A stretch of DNA of 46,092 nt, from the NCBI GenBank assembly GCA_005789565.1, contig SXXL01000051.1:1-46092 (forward strand). The letters run 5' to 3'. The notes under the pieces are model-generated. The model was not told the origin of the DNA. It worked only from the letters and a program-made list of their open reading frames with translations, and did no database searches. Each line of letters starts with the position of its first letter. Position 1 is the stretch's first letter. Positions 40,818 to 46,092 of the stretch are shown in pieces. The stretch comes from Bacteroidota bacterium. GTDB lineage: Bacteria > Bacteroidota > Bacteroidia > Chitinophagales > Chitinophagaceae. Made by a program: the position numbers and the translations under genes.

Positions 40818-42065
40818 TTATCCGAACCGATCGGGATCAAATGGTCGGATATCCATGTCGGTTGGTTGGTTCGCGATGATCTGCGCCACCAACTTACCCG
40901 TTCCTGCCCCCAGACTGAGTCCGAGCATAGCGTGACCGGTGGCCACCACCAGGTTCTCTTGTTGACGTGTCTTTCCGATATACGGCAAACCATCGGCCGA
41001 GCAGGGCCGATATCCGTACCAAACCTTATCCATCGTTGGGATGGGCACTTCGAAATCCGGATAAAAACGCTTGACCGCCTCCAACACACCCTGCACCCTT
41101 GAAAGCCGGGGTGGCGTTTGATGGGAGGTGATCTCCATCGTACCGCCGAATCGCATGGTATTCCCGTTCAACGGCGTCAGGGCCACGCGGCCTTCGACCA
41201 AGATCGAAGGATGCTTTAGCTGCAATGGATTATTCTCGACCGTTACTGAATAGCCCCGGCCTGGCATCAAGGGAAGGGATAATCCCATCGACTTAGCCAA
41301 CGATCCGCTCCAGGAACCAGCCGCCAGTACCACCTGATCGAACGCATGTGAACCCGACTGGGTACGAAGGGTGTGGATGCGTTTATTGGCAGACACTACC
41401 CCAATCGCCGCATCGTTCCATCGAAAGTTCACCCCACGATCCATCAATTGTTTTCGCAATGCCTGCATCAGGTGATTCGGATGGCAATGCCCATCGCAAT
41501 GAAACAAGATCGCTCCCCTCGCCTGCATACGTACACCAGGCTCCATCGCATTCAACTGATCTTTATTGAGCCACTCGGTATCGACCAATCCCAATGAAAT
41601 GGCACGGTCCACGGTTTCATGTGCATGATGTTCCCCGGCGGGTGTTTGGACGATCTCCAAAAGTCCCCGGTGCTGATAACCAAAATCCAAGCCCGATTCA
41701 TGCCAATCGATGTAAGCCTGCTGGCTGATCAGGGAAATATCGCGCAGCGGTGCTGCCGCATTCCGTACATGTTTTGAGGTGGCCGAGCGAATAAAGAGTA
41801 AACCCCATTTGATCAAATCCCAGTCGAGTCGCGGCTCCACATAGAAGGGCGATCGGCTGTTCCACATCCATCGAATTCCGTTTTTGACATTCCCGGGGGT
41901 GGCGAGCGGGATGAAATGACTGGGGCAAATATATCCGGCATTGCCATAGGAGCAGTTATCGAGTCCGTCACCGGCATCAAACACAGTCACCTGATGACCA
42001 TCCTGCTGCAAGTAATGTGCTGAGCTGAGTCCGATGATGCCCCCTCCTATGATCGCAATGTTCAC
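40818..42065 (-). CDS. FAD-dependent D-amino acid (D-hydroxyproline) dehydrogenase
   Basis: The 415-residue flavoprotein of the DadA/DAO superfamily begins with the dinucleotide-binding motif MNIAIIGGGIIGLSSAHYL and an acidic end of the second strand (VTVFDAG). It ends with the FAD-contacting region GHAMLGLSLGAGTGKLVAQII. In the context of the epimerase gene 20 nt upstream, the likely substrate is cis-4-hydroxy-D-proline, oxidised to 1-pyrroline-4-hydroxy-2-carboxylate. That specificity is inferred from the cluster; a general D-amino acid dehydrogenase would look similar. Confidence 0.88.
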   Translation of the reverse strand: MNIAIIGGGIIGLSSAHYLQQDGHQVTVFDAGDGLDNCSYGNAGYICPSHFIPLATPGNVKNGIRWMWNSRSPFYVEPRLDWDLIKWGLLFIRSATSKHVRNAAAPLRDISLISQQAYIDWHESGLDFGYQHRGLLEIVQTPAGEHHAHETVDRAISLGLVDTEWLNKDQLNAMEPGVRMQARGAILFHCDGHCHPNHLMQALRKQLMDRGVNFRWNDAAIGVVSANKRIHTLRTQSGSHAFDQVVLAAGSWSGSLAKSMGLSLPLMPGRGYSVTVENNPLQLKHPSILVEGRVALTPLNGNTMRFGGTMEITSHQTPPRLSRVQGVLEAVKRFYPDFEVPIPTMDKVWYGYRPCSADGLPYIGKTRQQENLVVATGHAMLGLSLGAGTGKLVAQIIANQPTDMDIRPFDPDRFG

Positions 42066-42085
42066 AGCGTAAATGTAGGAATCCT

Positions 42086-43105
42086 TCAGATCACTTGAAA
42101 CCCGTAAGCATAGGGATCATCCTCCGGGTCGATCGCGATTTGGTTTTCACCGTAAATCTTGGCCCAACCTTCTACAGAAGGACGAATGGCGCGATGTCCG
42201 TGAAAATTCATTTCCGCCTCGATGCGTCCAATGAACGTACTGCCGATCACGCTTTCGTGAATAAAGGACTGACCCGGCAGTAATTTTCCTTTTGCATACC
42301 ACTGTGCCATTCGGGCGGAAGTGCCCGTTCCGCAGGGAGATCGATCGATGGCCTTGTCGCCATAGAACACCGCATTGCGGGCCGTGGCTACGGGATCGAT
42401 CACTTGACCTGCCCAAAGGATATGCGAACACCCTTGAATGGTCGGGTCTTCCGGGTGTACAAACGATCGTAGTTCATTGATGCGATCCCGTAATGTTCGG
42501 GACCAAGCGATCAGTTGTTCGATGGGATAGGCATCCAACCCCCAATAATTTTCCTGCACATCCACGATAGCGTAGAAATTTCCGCCGAAGGCCACATCGA
42601 CGCGGATCGGACCGAGTTCGGGGCATTCCACTTCGAGCGATTCGGTATCCAGATAGGCCGGAACGTTCAGGAGTTTGACGGCATCCACCCGCGTGGTACC
42701 ATCGGAACGCAGGCTGCTTTTGTACTCGATCTCGATGAGTCCGGCCGGTGCTTCCATTCGTACTTTTCCCGGCAGCTTGGGGTGTATCAGTCCTTTTTCG
42801 ATGCCAATCGTGATGGTACCGATGGTGCCATGTCCACACATGGGCAAACAGCCGCTGGTCTCAATAAACAGCACTGCAACATCGTTGTTCGGATCGTGCG
42901 GGGGATAGAGAATGCTACCGCTCATCATATCGTGTCCGCGTGGCTCGAACATGAGTCCCCGGCGGATCCAATCATAATCCCGAAGAAAATGCTGCCGCTT
43001 CTGGCTCATGTTTTGTCCGTCCAGGGGCGGTCCGCCCGCGCGCACGACCCGAACGGGGTTCCCGCAGGTATGGCCATCAATACAATCAAAAACCGAACGC
43101 GGCAT
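42086..43105 (-). CDS. 4-hydroxyproline epimerase (proline racemase family)
   Basis: This cofactor-independent enzyme interconverts trans-4-hydroxy-L-proline and cis-4-hydroxy-D-proline. The 339-residue protein has both catalytic cysteines: Cys90 in LPMCGHGTIG and Cys258 in DRSPCGTGTSARMA. Two Cys identify an epimerase/racemase rather than a trans-3-hydroxyproline dehydratase, which has Thr at the second site. The N-terminus FDCIDGHTCGNPVRVV is typical. A TTG at 43114 is in frame, but the ATG at 43105 fits the family start. It is followed by the dehydrogenase gene after 20 nt. Confidence 0.93.
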   Translation of the reverse strand: MPRSVFDCIDGHTCGNPVRVVRAGGPPLDGQNMSQKRQHFLRDYDWIRRGLMFEPRGHDMMSGSILYPPHDPNNDVAVLFIETSGCLPMCGHGTIGTITIGIEKGLIHPKLPGKVRMEAPAGLIEIEYKSSLRSDGTTRVDAVKLLNVPAYLDTESLEVECPELGPIRVDVAFGGNFYAIVDVQENYWGLDAYPIEQLIAWSRTLRDRINELRSFVHPEDPTIQGCSHILWAGQVIDPVATARNAVFYGDKAIDRSPCGTGTSARMAQWYAKGKLLPGQSFIHESVIGSTFIGRIEAEMNFHGHRAIRPSVEGWAKIYGENQIAIDPEDDPYAYGFQVI

Positions 43106-43111
43106 AAGGAA

Positions 43112-43119
43112 CAAAGTTT
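43112..43119 (-). promoter_or_regulatory. Possible -7 box of the epimerase-dehydrogenase operon
   Basis: On the minus strand AAACTTTG differs by one base from TAnnTTTG and ends 6 nt before the ATG at 43105; it overlaps the alternative TTG start. Confidence 0.35.
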
Positions 43120-43155
43120 GGGGTCTTTTGTAAATTAGCGGAATATTGTGATTGC

Positions 43156-44415
43156 TTGGAAACCTACGGTAAAATATTATTGATCGCCATTCCGATCTTT
43201 TTGGTGCTGGTCCTCCTGGAAAAATGGTGGGGCTGGAGAAAGGGGTTTGATACCGTTCGCACCCTCGACATGATCGCCTCGCTGAACTCCGGGATCACCA
43301 ACGTCACCAAATCGGTGCTGGAACTCACGGTTGTCATCGCCATCTACCCGTTCCTACTGGAGCATGTGGCACTAACCACCATCCCCAACCAATGGATGGT
43401 GTATGTAGCTGCTTTCATCATCATCGATTTCAATGGGTACTGGATCCACCGGTGGAGTCATCACATCAATCTCTTTTGGAACCTGCACGTGATCCACCAC
43501 AGCAGCGAGGAGTTCAACCTGGCCTGTGCGCTCCGACAAAGTATTTCCGCCTTCTTCAATTTATTTACCATTCTGCTGCTGCCGGCTGCCCTGTTGGGCA
43601 TTCCTCCTGCCGTGATCACCACCGTGGCTCCCTTGCACCTGTTTGCTCAATTCTGGTATCATACCCGACACATCGATAAGATGGGAGTGTTGGAAAAGAT
43701 CCTGGTGACACCCTCGCATCACCGGGTACATCATGCCATCAATCCGGAGTACATGGATAAAAATCTATCCCAGATCTTTATTGTGTGGGATAAATTATTC
43801 GGGACCTATGCCGAGGAAAGACCGGATGTGCCACCGGTGTACGGGATCAGCCGGCCGGCGCGGACCTGGAATCCGATCCGGATCAACTTTCAGCACCTGG
43901 GATTGATGTTTGCGGATGCGTGGCGAACCCATCACTGGAAAGAAAAATGGACACTTTGGTTTCGGAGGACGGGCTATCGTCCGGCCGACGTAGCTGCTAC
44001 CCACCCGGTAGAAAAAATCGACGACGTTTATCACTTTGAAAAATATGACACGCCCACCAACCGGGCATTCAGCAGCTGGACCTGGTTTCAACTCATCGCT
44101 CAACTGGGATTCATCACCTATCTATTTGGGAACATCGCTTACCTAAACGATCTGAACGGCTCGTTCATCTATTTGTACGGGCTCTTTATCTTCCTATCCG
44201 TTCAGTCGCTTACCGAACTGATGGACATGCACAAAAAAGCGTGGATCTGGGAAGTCATTCGTGTTGGATATGGCGCCGGATTGCTGTTCTGGCAAGGCGA
44301 CTGGTTCGGATTAAGCAATCACATACCACTGGCCGCCTACGGGATCGGCGGATATCTTCTATTGTCCTTACTGGCAACGATCTATTTCAGTAACCCCTCC
44401 AAACGGGGTGCTTAA
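43156..44415 (+). CDS. Sterol desaturase family membrane hydroxylase (AGMO-like)
   Basis: The 419-residue integral membrane protein is a di-iron fatty acid hydroxylase/sterol desaturase. The histidine boxes are HRWSHH (98-103), HVIHH (111-115) and HHRVHH (188-193). With the long C-terminal membrane extension and the ALRQS segment after box 2, it resembles alkylglycerol monooxygenase (TMEM195), which cleaves ether lipids. The start appears to be a TTG at 43156 (METYG), since no ATG or GTG lies nearby in frame. It faces the hydroxyproline genes on both sides, and its stop overlaps the aldehyde dehydrogenase stop by 4 nt. A role in hydroxyproline use is not indicated. Confidence 0.85.
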   Translation: METYGKILLIAIPIFLVLVLLEKWWGWRKGFDTVRTLDMIASLNSGITNVTKSVLELTVVIAIYPFLLEHVALTTIPNQWMVYVAAFIIIDFNGYWIHRWSHHINLFWNLHVIHHSSEEFNLACALRQSISAFFNLFTILLLPAALLGIPPAVITTVAPLHLFAQFWYHTRHIDKMGVLEKILVTPSHHRVHHAINPEYMDKNLSQIFIVWDKLFGTYAEERPDVPPVYGISRPARTWNPIRINFQHLGLMFADAWRTHHWKEKWTLWFRRTGYRPADVAATHPVEKIDDVYHFEKYDTPTNRAFSSWTWFQLIAQLGFITYLFGNIAYLNDLNGSFIYLYGLFIFLSVQSLTELMDMHKKAWIWEVIRVGYGAGLLFWQGDWFGLSNHIPLAAYGIGGYLLLSLLATIYFSNPSKRGA

Positions 44416-45899
44416 CCCATTGATCCGTTTCTCCATTCGCCGTTGACTTTTCGCCAGATCTGAAGCGGATTATCCGACTTTAATTCATCCGGGAGCATCT
44501 CTTCGGGACAATTCTGATAACAGATGGGCCGGGCAAAGCGCAAGATCGCATCGCTGCCGACAGCCGTGAATCGGGCATCGGTGGTGGCCGGGAACGGGCC
44601 TCCGTGGTGGGAGGACTGCAATACTTCTACGCCGGTGGGCACCGAATTGAAATTTAGTCGTCCACAACGATGCGTCAATTCCTCGCACAGGGTCCGGTAT
44701 TGATGCAAGTCCTGATCACTGCCAAACACGGAGCAGGTGAGTTGCCCCTCGATACAAGCTGCCACTTCTTTCAGCTCATCCGTATTGGCGCAGACGACCA
44801 GCAATGTAGCCGGACCAAATACCTCCTGATGTAATGATCTATCGGCCAGAAATTGTTTGGCTTGTACTTGTGTCAACTGAGAAGTGGCCACCAATGCCGG
44901 ACCTTGTGTAGCGGCCAGATGCGTCTCAACACCGGGTTGTTCCCGAAGCTGAGCCGATTTTTCGAGATATGCCCGTTGAATTCCGCCGTGTAACATCTCG
45001 GCCGGAACTGTCTGCCGCAGACATTCGATCAGTTTCGATCGAAAAACCTCTAATCCCTCTGAGGCAATGGCCACCAAAAGTCCGGGGTTGGTACAGAATT
45101 GTCCCACGCCCAGCGTCACCGATGCCGCGATCTTCTCGGCCAATACCGTTGCTTGCTGTTGCAAGTGATCCGGTAATAAAAAAATGGGATTGATACTACC
45201 CATCTCAGCAAATACCGGAATGGGATGAGGCCGTTGATTGGCCCAGTCGAACAGTTGCTTACCGCCCGAGAAAGAACCGGTGAAACCGACCGCGGCACTG
45301 CGAGGATGTTGCACCAGTTGCTTTCCAACTTCAAAGGAAGCCCCGTAAATATGTTGAAAGACCCCGGCGGGAATGCCTGTTTTTTGAACGGCGCGTTCGA
45401 TGGCCTGAGCTGCCAACATCGAGGTCTGAGGATGGGCAGGATGAGCTTTGACGATCACGGAGCAACCCGCGGCCAGCGCTGAGGCGGTATCGCCTCCGGC
45501 GGTGGAGTATGCGTAGGGAAAGTTGCTGGCTCCGAAGACGATCACGGGACCGAGGGGAATCATCATTTTTCGGAGGTCGGGACGTGGGGGATTTCGATCG
45601 GGCAACGCCGAATCAATACTGATCCGCATCCAATCACCCTTAGCACAGGCCAGCGCATAAGATTCCAATTGAAAGATCGTGCGCGCTCTTTCCGTGCGCA
45701 ACCGAGGTTCCGGCAGGTGTGTTTCCTCATGAGCGGCTTGAAGCCAGGCATCGCCCATATCTTCCAACTCGGCGGCAATAGCACGAAGCAATACCGCTCG
45801 CTTCACCAATGGAAGTGTTCGGTATTCTTGAAAGGCTTGCCAAGATCGGTTGACGACTTCATCGATTTGATTCAGCGGGATATCGGGAAATGTATTCAT
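44412..45899 (-). CDS. 2,5-dioxovalerate (alpha-ketoglutaric semialdehyde) dehydrogenase
   Basis: The 495-residue NAD(P)-dependent aldehyde dehydrogenase oxidises 2-oxoglutarate semialdehyde to 2-oxoglutarate. The catalytic Cys269 lies in GVGQFCTNPG, and the general base Glu232 in VFAEMGSINP; both, with GASNFPYAYSTAGGDTASALA, are typical of the KGSADH subgroup rather than ordinary aldehyde dehydrogenases. It is the last step of hydroxyproline degradation and is co-transcribed with the DapA-like deaminase (3-nt gap). The stop codon overlaps that of the plus-strand sterol desaturase. Confidence 0.93.
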   Translation of the reverse strand: MNTFPDIPLNQIDEVVNRSWQAFQEYRTLPLVKRAVLLRAIAAELEDMGDAWLQAAHEETHLPEPRLRTERARTIFQLESYALACAKGDWMRISIDSALPDRNPPRPDLRKMMIPLGPVIVFGASNFPYAYSTAGGDTASALAAGCSVIVKAHPAHPQTSMLAAQAIERAVQKTGIPAGVFQHIYGASFEVGKQLVQHPRSAAVGFTGSFSGGKQLFDWANQRPHPIPVFAEMGSINPIFLLPDHLQQQATVLAEKIAASVTLGVGQFCTNPGLLVAIASEGLEVFRSKLIECLRQTVPAEMLHGGIQRAYLEKSAQLREQPGVETHLAATQGPALVATSQLTQVQAKQFLADRSLHQEVFGPATLLVVCANTDELKEVAACIEGQLTCSVFGSDQDLHQYRTLCEELTHRCGRLNFNSVPTGVEVLQSSHHGGPFPATTDARFTAVGSDAILRFARPICYQNCPEEMLPDELKSDNPLQIWRKVNGEWRNGSMG

Positions 45900-45902
45900 A
45901 GA

Positions 45903-46092
45903 TTAATTGTCAAGGGTAGGACGGGTTTCCAATGCTTTTTTAATGATCGTTACCACTTGGGTCCGTTCCTCCCCTTCCAACGGAAGTCGGGGCGCTCGAA
46001 CAAACTCGCTGCCAATACCCGTGTAAGTGGCCGCCAGTTTGATATACTGAACAAGTTTGGGATGTATATCCAGTTCGAGCAAGGGCATGAAG
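45903..46092 (-). CDS. DapA/DHDPS-family protein, C-terminal fragment (probable hydroxyproline pathway deaminase)
   Basis: Only the last 62 residues are inside the window; the gene continues past its end. The segment HPKLVQYIKLAATYTGIGSE, then RAPRLPLEGEERTQVVTIIKKAL, is the C-terminal helix region of the dihydrodipicolinate synthase family (VKLA...PRLPL..EER). Next to the KGSADH gene, the expected enzyme is 1-pyrroline-4-hydroxy-2-carboxylate deaminase, which makes 2-oxoglutarate semialdehyde. Family is seen; specificity is inferred from position. Confidence 0.8.
   Translation of the reverse strand, partial: FMPLLELDIHPKLVQYIKLAATYTGIGSEFVRAPRLPLEGEERTQVVTIIKKALETRPTLDN

Noticed and set aside
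1-46092. tRNA, rRNA, CRISPR arrays, insertion sequences or prophage genes
   Set aside because: Read-through for TTCGAAT-type T-loops, spaced direct repeats, transposase or integrase motifs found none that could be supported.

Overview
The window looks like chromosomal DNA of a Bacteroidota member, most likely Chitinophagaceae or a close relative. Reasons seen in the sequence: many genes are preceded by the Bacteroidota -7 box TAnnTTTG, and Shine-Dalgarno motifs are largely absent; SecD and SecF are fused; NusB has a long N-terminal extension; DUF4294 and DUF1573 proteins are present; two bacillithiol genes (bshB1, bshC) are encoded. There is no phage, transposon, CRISPR array, rRNA or tRNA that I can recognise. 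Coding density is very high and no gene-free gap exceeds 300 bases.

Layout. 1-5.6 kb: groES-groEL (minus, groEL cut by the window edge), divergent from nusB, a DUF1573 lipoprotein, yajC and coaE; then an aspartate-type aminotransferase and a secreted class A beta-lactamase-like serine hydrolase on the minus strand. 5.7-16 kb: secDF with a clear terminator, an IscA/ErpA-type Fe-S carrier, a small membrane-anchored protein coupled to a B12-domain-less methylmalonyl-CoA mutase subunit, glnS, a DUF985 cupin, a CocE/S15 hydrolase and a META-domain lipoprotein. 16-22.3 kb: yggS, an acyl-CoA dehydrogenase, ccmE-ccmF (with a Cys-type CcmE), DUF4294 and bshB1. 22.4-28.6 kb: a fatty acid desaturase, then an overlapping triad (arginase-family protein, small membrane protein, radical SAM protein), a TonB-like protein and folC. 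28.6-31.8 kb (minus): FKBP isomerase, ABC ATPase, L,D-transpeptidase and 4-hydroxyphenylpyruvate dioxygenase. 31.9-39.2 kb: purK and purE, separated by a complete RND efflux operon (adaptor, pump, TolC). 39.2 kb to the end: bshC, then a trans-4-hydroxyproline catabolic cluster (D-hydroxyproline dehydrogenase, 4-hydroxyproline epimerase, 2-oxoglutarate semialdehyde dehydrogenase, DapA-like deaminase), with a plus-strand AGMO-like sterol desaturase gene inside it.

How the genes work together. The hydroxyproline enzymes form a complete route from hydroxyproline to 2-oxoglutarate. PurK and PurE carry out consecutive steps of purine synthesis. YajC and SecDF are both Sec accessory proteins. CcmE and CcmF hand haem to apocytochromes. 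BshB1 and BshC make two of the three bacillithiol steps; BshA is not in the window.

Most noteworthy: the CXXXY-type CcmE; the triad around a Cys-rich radical SAM protein; the stand-alone mutase subunit with an atypical active-site residue; several promoters so close to the start codon that the mRNAs should be leaderless; and short tandem repeats with 7-nt and 9-nt periods, one family of which occurs both in an intergenic region and in frame inside yggS.
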